Assembly: GCA_937926975.1 (NCBI GenBank)
Contig: CALBCJ010000033.1
Location: 1 to 64,000 of the forward strand
DNA length: 64,000 bases
Direction of reading: 5' to 3'
Source: an uncultured Propionibacteriaceae bacterium
GTDB lineage: Bacteria > Actinomycetota > Actinomycetes > Propionibacteriales > Propionibacteriaceae
Numbering within the stretch: position 1 is the stretch's first letter; every line of letters begins with the position of its first letter. Under the pieces are notes generated by a model, which worked only from the letters and a program-made list of their open reading frames with translations, searched no databases and had not been told where the DNA came from. This document shows positions 1 through 8,300 of this stretch, piece after piece. A program made the position numbers and the translations under genes.

Positions 1-1
1 C

Positions 2-91
2 GTTCTTCACCGCTCCTTCGTCCAGCCGGGGGACTCGCCGGCCCTCGTGGCCAGGTTGGGCGAAGCAGTTTCCGAGCTGTGGCCCGGCTGA
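2..91 (+). CDS. C-terminal end of an unidentified protein
   Basis: An open frame enters from the left edge and stops at a TGA at 89-91. The visible 29 residues end in SFVQPGDSPALVARLGEAV and then SELWPG. The segment reads like the helical end of a cytosolic protein, but it is too short to assign. It runs towards the minus-strand HipBA pair, so the two are convergent. It could also be a chance frame, because GC-rich DNA often stays open over 90 bases. Confidence 0.4.
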   Translation, partial: VLHRSFVQPGDSPALVARLGEAVSELWPG

Positions 92-140
92 GCGCATCAG
101 GTCGCCACCCCGCGTCTGGAGCTCGTCGTCCGGCCAGGGG

Positions 141-1355
141 CTACGCATGGCAGCCGGGGTTGAGGATCGTCGTTTCCCAGACCAGCTCTCGCTCGTGCTG
201 GCTGAGTCGGGCGAGGTCGCAGGCCTCGGCCCAGTGGTCGTGGATGCTCGCCACCAGGTGGTCCACGACCTCGCGGGCGGCCCGGCGGCACAGACCGTAG
301 TCGTGGGCGGCTTCGACCAGGGCGGGCAGCCGAGACGTACGCTGCCCGTCGCGGCCCCAGGCCATGGCCTGGTTGGCGTCCCAGCCGTGCGGCCGGCAGG
401 GGTCGAGGTCGTACGCCGGGGCCAGGCGCAGGCGCTGCCCGTCCCACAGGGCGGCGTGGTTGCGGGCGTGGTCGTCGGTGTTGCCGAGGGCGATGCTCAG
501 CGCGACCCGGGCGAAGAGCTCCGGGCCGGGGTCGACCTGGTCGGGGTGGGAGCGCAGCGCGTCAAGCAGGCCGGGGTAGGTGGCGTAGCGGCCGAAGAGC
601 TCGTCGAGGTGCAGCAGAGTGAGCGCCGAGACCGCCATCCTGCGGGTGCCGCCCGGGCCGCGGTCGAACCGACGCACCAGGAGGACGTCGCGGCCCAGGA
701 CCCGGTCCAGGCGGGAGTCGACGGTCTGAACCCCGGCGCGGCGAGCCAGCTCCAGGGCCAGCGCCTCGTGCCTCACCACCGGGCGGGGGTCAGTCCTCGA
801 CGAGAGCTTGGCGATCCAGTGCTCATCGCCGTCTGACAAGGTCACTTTCGGCCTGGCGCCGCCGACCGAGGTGCCGTGCTCGAAGGCGTCGGCTACCGCC
901 GGGTGCAGCGGCTGCCCGGCCTCGAGCGCCTCGGCCGCCTCGACCAGGTCACTCAAGGAGGCCGAGCCGGCGCGCGGCAGGTACTGGTCGGGCGAGTCCT
1001 GGAAGTCGATCGCGCCGAAGCGGTCTGAGCCCGACTCCCGCATGTACGTCATCAGGCTCAGGTCAGCGGTGTCGGCGTCGGTGCCACCACGCCCCGACAG
1101 TCGGTGCAGGACCACCCGCTGCCCCCAGGCGTCGGGCAGCGCGTCGCGCAGGGCTCCGGGCAGGGCCAGGTCGTCGGCCTGCGGGCCGGGCCGCAGCGGC
1201 AGCCCGTACAGCGGGAACGCGTCCCGGTCGAGCCAGGACCGCCCGTAGGCGAAGGTGTAGCGGTCGTGGTCGTGGGCGACGACAACGCCGCACGGGACCG
1301 GCTCGGTGGAGCCCGGCAGCCACGCCCAGACATAGACCCGGTCAGAAGTCGTCAT
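141..1355 (-). CDS. hipA: HipA-like serine/threonine kinase toxin
   Basis: This 404-residue protein is a HipA-family kinase, the toxin of a HipBA toxin-antitoxin pair. Known family members phosphorylate aminoacyl-tRNA synthetases such as GltX and cause growth arrest. The glycine/serine-rich loop GTSVGGARPK lies at 161-170, the catalytic loop GNTDDHARN at 291-299 and the metal-binding AYDLDP at 314-319, so all kinase elements look intact. The length is close to the usual 400-440. I chose the ATG at 1355, which lies inside the end of hipB; a TTG three codons upstream is also possible. The 14-base overlap with hipB indicates translational coupling. The protein substrate cannot be read from the sequence. 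Confidence 0.9.
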   Translation of the reverse strand: MTTSDRVYVWAWLPGSTEPVPCGVVVAHDHDRYTFAYGRSWLDRDAFPLYGLPLRPGPQADDLALPGALRDALPDAWGQRVVLHRLSGRGGTDADTADLSLMTYMRESGSDRFGAIDFQDSPDQYLPRAGSASLSDLVEAAEALEAGQPLHPAVADAFEHGTSVGGARPKVTLSDGDEHWIAKLSSRTDPRPVVRHEALALELARRAGVQTVDSRLDRVLGRDVLLVRRFDRGPGGTRRMAVSALTLLHLDELFGRYATYPGLLDALRSHPDQVDPGPELFARVALSIALGNTDDHARNHAALWDGQRLRLAPAYDLDPCRPHGWDANQAMAWGRDGQRTSRLPALVEAAHDYGLCRRAAREVVDHLVASIHDHWAEACDLARLSQHERELVWETTILNPGCHA

Positions 1356-1674
1356 CGATCTCAACCTCGGGCACCACCCGCGACGGGAGCAGGGTGAGCA
1401 TCTCGTACCGGGAGCGGCGGGCGCGGCGCAGCTCGTCGGGGCTGTCGACGAACAGCGGCAGGCCGAGCACCGTACAGACGTTGAACAGGTGCCCCACCGA
1501 GACCTGCGGCTGGCCCTGCTCGATGCTGGCGATGGTGCCGCGCGAGCAGCCGGCCCGCAGCGCGAGGCCGGCGACCGTCCAGCGCCGCTGGGTACGGGCG
1601 AGACGAACCTGGGCGCCGAGCAGCTGCAGCGCGTCCTGAGCGTACGGACGCAGGCTGATCTTGGTACGGCCCAT
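1342..1674 (-). CDS. hipB: HipB-like XRE-family antitoxin and repressor
   Basis: This 110-residue protein has an XRE/Cro-type helix-turn-helix at about residues 20-75 (LGAQVRLARTQRRWT through CSRGTIASIEQGQPQ). It directly precedes and overlaps hipA, the normal order for a HipBA operon. The antitoxin is expected to bind HipA and repress the operon. The ATG at 1672-1674 has no Shine-Dalgarno. A TAATCT hexamer (plus coordinates 1682-1687) ends 7 bases upstream, so the message is probably leaderless. Two AGACC direct repeats three bases apart (1687-1691 and 1695-1699) overlap this promoter and may be the operator. The acidic C-terminus EVEIDDDF is encoded in the overlap with hipA. Confidence 0.85.
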   Translation of the reverse strand: MGRTKISLRPYAQDALQLLGAQVRLARTQRRWTVAGLALRAGCSRGTIASIEQGQPQVSVGHLFNVCTVLGLPLFVDSPDELRRARRSRYEMLTLLPSRVVPEVEIDDDF

Positions 1675-1866
1675 GCCCAGTAGATTAGACCTTCAGACCC
1701 TCAGTGTCGCATCTATTGACAGCCGCGCCCTGGTCGGCGTCCCGCCCAGGGCCTGGGCCGCCTCCGGGCGCGGACCGCCTGGAGCAGGGGCACCGAGGCG
1801 CCGGCCCGGGAGGCCGTCAGGCGAAACGTCCGGGGCTGCGGCGGTCCGGGGACCGAGCCCTGCGGG

Positions 1867-3384
1867 CTAGCGGGCCAGGGCGAAGAGCCGGTCGATGTCG
1901 AGGTGCTCCTCGGCGGCGTCGGCCAAGGTGTCGATCATCGCCTCGCGGCGCTGCTCGTAGCCGGGGGCGGTGTGGTCGGGCTGCCAGGTGAGGCCCGCGT
2001 CGGCTGCGGCCTGCGCCAGCCAGGCCCGGCGGAAGCCGTCACGCTCGAAGGCGCCGTGCCACATGGTGCCCCAGACCGACCCGACCCGGCAGCCGTCAAG
2101 GAAGGGCTCCAGGTCCCCGTACGGGCTGGGCCCGCTCGCCCCGGCCGGGTCAGTCCCGTACGCCCTGCCGCTGACCTCGGCCGGGTCGATCCGGCAGTGG
2201 CCGTGGTGGATCTCGTACCCGCCGACCAGGTGCCCGCGCCAGCTCCCCTCGGGCAGCGCGAGGGTCTTGTCGGCCTGGAAGTCGACCTCGACCGGCAGCA
2301 GCCCGAGCCCGTCGACCTCGACCTGCCGGGACTCGGCGCCCTCCTGGTCGCGGATGGTGCGGGCCAGCATCTGGTAGCCGCCGCAGACCCCGAGCACGGT
2401 CCGGCCCTGGGCGGCCCGCTCGGTGACCACCTGCGCGATCCCCCGCTCCCGCAGCCAGGCCAGGTCGCTGGTGGTGGAGCGGGAGCCGGGCAGGACCACG
2501 ATGTCGGCGCTGCGGCAGACCTCCGGGTCGGTCGTGACCTGCACGTCCACGCCCGGCTCGCCGGCCAGGGCGTCAACGTCGGTGGCGTTGGAGATCCGTG
2601 GGAAGCGGACCACCGCGACCCGCAGCGCCCCCGGTGCCCCCTGGTCGCCGTGGTGGCGCCAGCGTCCCACCTCCAGGGTGTCCTCACCGTCCAGCCAGAC
2701 GTCCGGCAGCCACGGCAGCACCCCAAAGCAGACCATCCCGGTCCGCCGGGTGATCTCGTCCAGACCGGGGGTGAGGATCTCGGCGTCACCTCGGAACTTG
2801 TTGACCAGGTACCCCACCAGGTGGGACCGGTCGGTGTCGTCGACGAGCGCCCAGGTCCCGTACAGGCTGGCCAGGACGCCGCCGCGGTCGATGTCCCCGG
2901 CCAGCACCACGGGCAGGTTCTTGGCGACCGCCAGGCCGAGGTTGGTGTAGTCACCGGTCCGCAGGTTGATCTCGGCCGGCGAGCCGGCCCCTTCGCAGAT
3001 GACCAGGTCGTACGCCTCGGCGAGCTCGTCGTACGCGGCCCACGCCGCCTCGGCCAGGTGCCGGCGCCCGGTGGCGTACTGCCCGGCCTCGAGGGTGCCG
3101 CCGGGCTGGCCACGCAGCACGATGAAGGAGCGCCGGTCGGTGCCGGGCTTGAGCAGCACCGGGTTCATCGCGGAGGTCGGTGTGACTCCCGCGGCGACCG
3201 CCTGCAGGTACTGCGCCCGGCCGATCTCGGCGCCGTCAGGGCAGACCATAGAGTTGTTCGACATGTTCTGCGCCTTGTACGGCGCGACGCGGACCCCGCG
3301 GCGGCGCGCCACTCGGCACAGCGCCGTCACCAGCAGGGACTTGCCCGCGTCGGACGAGGTCCCGGCGATCAGCAGGCCCGTCAT
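1867..3384 (-). CDS. cobQ: Cobyric acid synthase CobQ
   Basis: This 505-residue protein amidates the b, d, e and g carboxyls of adenosylcobyrinic acid a,c-diamide with glutamine and ATP, a late step in cobalamin synthesis. The N-terminal ATPase domain has the P-loop GTSSDAGKS at 8-16. The C-terminal triad glutamine amidotransferase domain has the nucleophile in LGVCGGYQML (Cys334) and a late MWHGAFERDGFR. Length matches the family. The ATG at 3384 was chosen over an upstream start because AAAGGAG lies 8 bases before it. It is downstream of cobD on the same strand with a 175-base gap. I looked for a B12 box in that gap and did not find a convincing one. Confidence 0.95.
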   Translation of the reverse strand: MTGLLIAGTSSDAGKSLLVTALCRVARRRGVRVAPYKAQNMSNNSMVCPDGAEIGRAQYLQAVAAGVTPTSAMNPVLLKPGTDRRSFIVLRGQPGGTLEAGQYATGRRHLAEAAWAAYDELAEAYDLVICEGAGSPAEINLRTGDYTNLGLAVAKNLPVVLAGDIDRGGVLASLYGTWALVDDTDRSHLVGYLVNKFRGDAEILTPGLDEITRRTGMVCFGVLPWLPDVWLDGEDTLEVGRWRHHGDQGAPGALRVAVVRFPRISNATDVDALAGEPGVDVQVTTDPEVCRSADIVVLPGSRSTTSDLAWLRERGIAQVVTERAAQGRTVLGVCGGYQMLARTIRDQEGAESRQVEVDGLGLLPVEVDFQADKTLALPEGSWRGHLVGGYEIHHGHCRIDPAEVSGRAYGTDPAGASGPSPYGDLEPFLDGCRVGSVWGTMWHGAFERDGFRRAWLAQAAADAGLTWQPDHTAPGYEQRREAMIDTLADAAEEHLDIDRLFALAR

Positions 3385-3559
3385 CGGTCGTGCTCCTTTC
3401 TGACCTGGCAAGGGATGACGTCGATGGACCGGAGACTAGGCGGACCCACTGACAATGTGTGCCCGGGTTCGCTGGCGGGGTGCACATCTGCGGGCCAGAG
3501 CCGGTGGCCGGCCCGGCCGAGCAGCCCGTGAGGTCGGGTGCGCCCGTCGGTGTGCGGGG

Positions 3560-4582
3560 TCATCGCCGGGGTGCCCCGCGGCGGGGACGGGCGTGGGCGG
3601 CCAGGTGACCGGCGGTGGCGAGGGTGAGGCCGCCGATCCCAGCGGCGGCCACCGTCACCAGCGTGACCAGGCGCGATGCCTGCCGTACGGCCTGAGGCCC
3701 GGGCCGCGGGCCGTCGCCGAGCAGCGGACGGTCCTCGACCCGGTTGCCGTAGTAGCGGTTGCGACCGCCGAGCTGGACGCCGAGGGCGCCGGCCCAGGCC
3801 GACTCGCACCAGCCGCCGTTGGGGCTGGGGTGCTGGGCGTGGTCGCGCCGCAGGACCCGCCAGGCCAGGCACGGGTCCCCGTTGACCAGGGGTGATGCGG
3901 CGACCGCGAGGAGCGCGGCGATGCGGGCCGGGGCCAGGTCGAGCAGGTCGTCGAGGCGGGCTGCGGCCGTACCGAAGCGGGCGTAGCGGCGGCTGCGGTG
4001 GCCGACCATGGCGTCGAGGGTGTTGGCGCCGCGGTGGACGAGCAGCCCGGGTACGCCCGCCAGCGTGCCCCAGAAGAGGGAGGCGACGGCCGCGTCGGCG
4101 GTGTTCTCGGCCAGGGACTCGACGGTGGCGCGGGCCAGGTCGGGCTGGTCGAGCCCGTCGGGGTCGCGCCCGCAGAGGTTGCCGAGCTGGCCGCGGGCCT
4201 GGTCGAGGTCGTCGGCGTCGAGCCGGTCGGCCATCAGCCGCCCCTGGTCGGCCAGCGAGCGCGCACCGAGGACCGCCCAGGTGGTGGCGGCGGTGGTCAG
4301 CACCCGCAGCACCGGGCGGGCCCGGGTAGCCCGGTCGACTCCGGCTCCGGCTAGGGCTAACGGAGCTAGGCAGACGGCTGTGTAGAGGGCCCCTCGGGGG
4401 CGCGAGTCGGCCCACAGGCGCTGCTCCAGCCGGGCCGCCGCGGTCCCGAACCAGGCGACCGGGTGGTGCCGTACGGGGTCGCCGAGGACCTGGTCGGCGA
4501 CGGTCCCGAGCACCAGGCCGAGGCCTCGGGCCAGGAGCCCGATCGCGGCCTGCTGGGACGTGAGGCGGGCGCGGTCAGGCAT
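3560..4582 (-). CDS. cobD: Adenosylcobinamide-phosphate synthase CobD/CbiB
   Basis: This 340-residue membrane protein attaches aminopropanol (or its phosphate) to adenosylcobyric acid in cobalamin synthesis. It carries the family features VADQVLGDPVRHHPVAWFG near the N-terminus, VESLAENTADAAVASLFWG in the middle, and the downstream NGDPCLAWRVLRRDHAQH and NGGWCESAWAGALGVQLGG blocks. Several hydrophobic alanine/leucine stretches fit membrane segments. The ATG at 4582 gives MPDRARLTSQQ; longer frames upstream overlap the divergent gene and look non-coding. It lies upstream of cobQ and 33 bases from the divergent CobC-like phosphatase, forming a small cobalamin cluster. Confidence 0.93.
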   Translation of the reverse strand: MPDRARLTSQQAAIGLLARGLGLVLGTVADQVLGDPVRHHPVAWFGTAAARLEQRLWADSRPRGALYTAVCLAPLALAGAGVDRATRARPVLRVLTTAATTWAVLGARSLADQGRLMADRLDADDLDQARGQLGNLCGRDPDGLDQPDLARATVESLAENTADAAVASLFWGTLAGVPGLLVHRGANTLDAMVGHRSRRYARFGTAAARLDDLLDLAPARIAALLAVAASPLVNGDPCLAWRVLRRDHAQHPSPNGGWCESAWAGALGVQLGGRNRYYGNRVEDRPLLGDGPRPGPQAVRQASRLVTLVTVAAAGIGGLTLATAGHLAAHARPRRGAPRR

Positions 4583-4615
4583 GCCCGACAACCTACAGGG
4601 GCTAGCGTTCGGGAC

Positions 4616-5197
4616 GTGACCCATCTGGTGCTGGTCCGCCACGGCCAGTCGACGTGGAACCTGGAGCGCCGCATCCAGGGCCAGACGATGGCCGTACCGC
4701 TCACCGACCTGGGCCGTGACCAGGCCCGACGCGCCGCTGCGGAGGTCGCCCGGCTGGTCCCGCCCGGCACCACGGTGCTGGCCTCGGACCAGCTGCGGGC
4801 CTGGCAGACCGCCGAGATCGTCGCCGCCGGGATCGGTGCCACCGTACGGGCGGAGCCCCGCCTGCGCGAGCAGAGCCTGGGCCGGATGGAAGGGCTGACC
4901 GAGCCCGAGCTGGTTCCCGAGCCGACCCCCGAAGGAGTCGACATCGCCGACGTCCGCTGGGGCGGCGGCGAGTCCCTGGCCGATGTCTCCGTACGGCTGC
5001 AGGACCTGCTCGGCTCACTGGCCACGTACGAGGAGGTCGTCCTGGTCAGCCACGAGCTCACCCTGCGGGTCCTGCTCGCCCTGCTCGACGGCCGTACTCA
5101 CCGCGACTGCGACTTCGACCTCCCCATGCCCAACGGCGCCGTGCTGCAGCGGCAGTTGAGCCTGGAAGGCCGGCTCACCACCCCCACACCGACCTGA
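4616..5197 (+). CDS. Histidine phosphatase family protein, CobC-like
   Basis: This 193-residue protein belongs to the histidine phosphatase superfamily. The catalytic LVRHGQSTWN is at residues 5-14 and the second histidine is in VLVSHELTLR. Its position divergent from cobD suggests alpha-ribazole-5-phosphate phosphatase (CobC), which dephosphorylates the lower-ligand precursor of B12. Sequence alone cannot separate that role from a phosphoglycerate-mutase-like or general phosphatase. The GTG at 4616 follows a TAGCGT -10 hexamer (4603-4608) by only 7 bases, which indicates a leaderless message. It is the last ordinary gene before the trailer end of the CRISPR array. Confidence 0.85.
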   Translation: MTHLVLVRHGQSTWNLERRIQGQTMAVPLTDLGRDQARRAAAEVARLVPPGTTVLASDQLRAWQTAEIVAAGIGATVRAEPRLREQSLGRMEGLTEPELVPEPTPEGVDIADVRWGGGESLADVSVRLQDLLGSLATYEEVVLVSHELTLRVLLALLDGRTHRDCDFDLPMPNGAVLQRQLSLEGRLTTPTPT

Positions 5198-5396
5198 CTT
5201 GTCGCACTCGGAATTGTTCTGGTCCCGCCTACTCGCTGAGGTCCTTGCCAGAGATGGGTCACTAATAGCACGGGACTGACGCTCCCCTTGCCCTCATGAT
5301 ATGGACCAGCCACCGTAGGCGCCCTGATCAGGCGCGCAATGGAGCCTGATCTTTCTTAGAGGCCAGGAAGAGGCCCAGCGGCGAGCCACTTAGCCA
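5198..5396. other. Non-coding flank beyond the old end of the CRISPR array
   Basis: There is no credible gene here. The stretch GCAATGGAGCC at 5336-5346 matches the conserved 5' half of the CRISPR repeat, and the following bases are a poor match. The position, 64 bases before the first repeat I count (5397), suits a very decayed repeat. An imperfect inverted repeat, GGCGCCCTGATCAGGCGC, lies just before it. Confidence 0.5.
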
Positions 5397-8300
5397 ACCT
5401 CAATAGATCCCGGTCTCGAAGACTGGGAAAGGATGTTCCTGGACACTCGCGACGACCTTTCCGGAATGGAGCCCGGTCGTGGAGACCGGGAATGGGCCGG
5501 GGTGGCCTTGCCGATGTCGTGTACGGCACACAAGCCGCAATGGAGCCCGGTCTTGGAGACCGGGAATGGGGTGATCCTCATCTGCATACCCATGTGGCGA
5601 TCAGGCCACAATGGAGCCCGGTCTTGGAGACCGGGAATGGGCCCCCCGGCCCCGGATCGAGCGCTCAGGGCGCCGAGCTGCCGCAATGGAGCCCGGTCTT
5701 GGAGACCGGGAATGGACCTCCCGCACCAGCCGCCACGGGTTCCCAGGTACGCCGCAATGGAGCCCGGTCTTGGAGACCGGGAATGGACCTCCCGCACCAG
5801 CCGCCACGGGTTCCCAGGTACGCCGCAATGGAGCCCGGTCTTGGAGACCGGGAATGGTGCGCCATTTTGGCATTCGACAGAGGGTCAAACGGGTCGCCGC
5901 CGCAATGGAGCCCGGTCTTGGAGACCGGGAATGGCCGGCCGAGGTCGGGGGCCCGGTCTCCGCCGCGCCAGCCGCAATGGAGCCCGGTCTTGGAGACCGG
6001 GAATGGGGCCGGGTACCACTGGATGATCGACATGGACGGCGTCATGCCGCAATGGAGCCCGGTCTTGGAGACCGGGAATGGCGGCTGTGGCAGGACGCCG
6101 CTAGGCACAGCCGTGAGGCCGCAATGGAGCCCGGTCTTGGAGACCGGGAATGGGTTGTCCCTGAGACCGACCGCCGCCGGTCGGTCTCGCCGCCGCAATG
6201 GAGCCCGGTCTTGGAGACCGGGAATGGGCCGGGCAGCCAGCTGACCACGGCGAGCCTGGGGGCAGTGCCGCAATGGAGCCCGGTCTTGGAGACCGGGAAT
6301 GGGGGCTCAGGAGAGATCCTGAGCCCGGCACTGGTAGCCAGCCGCAATGGAGCCCGGTCTTGGAGACCGGGAATGGGCCGCCGATGCGGCTCAGGGGATC
6401 GGCCGTAGAGCGGAGCCGCAATGGAGCCCGGTCTTGGAGACCGGGAATGGGTGTGACCCGGAGAACGACCCTCCCCAGGAGAGGGTGCCGCAATGGAGCC
6501 CGGTCTTGGAGACCGGGAATGGCTCCATCCGGAGGAACGCCCTCACCGCCGCACTCGTCAAGCCGCAATGGAGCCCGGTCTTGGAGACCGGGAATGGGCG
6601 CTGTCACTGGCTGACAGGACGGTCTCGCCGCCGCCGCCGCAATGGAGCCCGGTCTTGGAGACCGGGAATGGCTGCGAGCGCTGACCACATCGTCCCGACG
6701 GTAGTTGCGCCGCAATGGAGCCCGGTCTTGGAGACCGGGAATGGCCACCGGCCCCTTCCCGTCCGTCCGCGTGACAGACAAGCCGCAATGGAGCCCGGTC
6801 TTGGAGACCGGGAATGGTACCGCACCATCATCCTCCGCGTACAGCGGAGGTCCGGGCCGCAATGGAGCCCGGTCTTGGAGACCGGGAATGGCTCCGCATC
6901 CTCCAGACCGGATGGGCACGGTACGAGGCCGCAATGGAGCCCGGTCTTGGAGACCGGGAATGGGAGCACCCCCTCACCGCCACCCAGCGGTGGACCCTCA
7001 GCCGCAATGGAGCCCGGTCTTGGAGACCGGGAATGGCGCCCTACCCAGGGGGGGCCAGCCCAGAAGTGGGGTAGCCGCAATGGAGCCCGGTCTTGGAGAC
7101 CGGGAATGGCCCCGACACCGGGTCAACCGCATACCACAGCATCAAGCCGCAATGGAGCCCGGTCTTGGAGACCGGGAATGGACCCGCACCCACTCGCCAC
7201 CATCCGTCGTCTTCGGGGTGCCGCAATGGAGCCCGGTCTTGGAGACCGGGAATGGTGGCCGGAGGAGCGGGACCAGTGACCCGGCCGAAGTGGGCCGCAA
7301 TGGAGCCCGGTCTTGGAGACCGGGAATGGGCACCCTATCGAGCGATACGGGGTCGCATTAACCCAGGCGCCGCAATGGAGCCCGGTCTTGGAGACCGGGA
7401 ATGGCGGCGGTCGAGGCTAAGGCTTTGGCGATGGGGTTGAAGCCGCAATGGAGCCCGGTCTTGGAGACCGGGAATGGCCTCCACGACCTCGCCCTCGGCG
7501 GCGACCCGGCCGGTGCCGCAATGGAGCCCGGTCTTGGAGACCGGGAATGGCGGCTGGAGCGGACCGGGCTACCACTGGATGGTCGACATGCCGCAATGGA
7601 GCCCGGTCTTGGAGACCGGGAATGGGAATCTTATCCGTATTTACCAGACACGCTAGCATCTGCCGCAATGGAGCCCGGTCTTGGAGACCGGGAATGGCCG
7701 GACGGATAGGACGGCTGGACTTTCACTGCCGCGCCGCAATGGAGCCCGGTCTTGGAGACCGGGAATGGCGTACATTTCGATCGCGCTGTGCACCAAGTCC
7801 CTGCAGCCGCAATGGAGCCCGGTCTTGGAGACCGGGAATGGCCCCACACCTGATCATCACCGCGCGTGTGACCGGGACGAGCCGCAATGGAGCCCGGTCT
7901 TGGAGACCGGGAATGGACAGTCTGAGTCTCAGCGCGCGTCTCCAGATAGTCACCAGCCGCAATGGAGCCCGGTCTTGGAGACCGGGAATGGATGACAATC
8001 TCTCTATTTGCTACCCTGTCAAAGCAGAGCCGCAATGGAGCCCGGTCTTGGAGACCGGGAATGGGTCCGCGATGATGGCGGGAGGGAGGTGACCGTGATG
8101 GCCGCAATGGAGCCCGGTCTTGGAGACCGGGAATGGCTGGAGAGTCGTTCCGAGCCTCGATTCGGAGGCGACTCTGCCGCAATGGAGCCCGGTCTTGGAG
8201 ACCGGGAATGGTCGGCTCGAGCGGCACAACGAAGTCGTGCGCAATAACCGCCGCAATGGAGCCCGGTCTTGGAGACCGGGAATGGACAAAATCATGACGA

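Noticed and set aside
1903..3531. A 542-residue plus-strand open frame opposite cobQ
   Set aside because: It is antisense to a clear CobQ, has repetitive valine/glycine/proline/arginine composition and no recognisable domain. It reflects the GC bias of the opposite strand.
3385..3559. Possible cobalamin riboswitch upstream of cobQ
   Set aside because: I looked for a B12 box (GCCACTG) and the usual conserved core on the minus strand and saw only weak partial matches. An Rfam RF00174 search would settle it.
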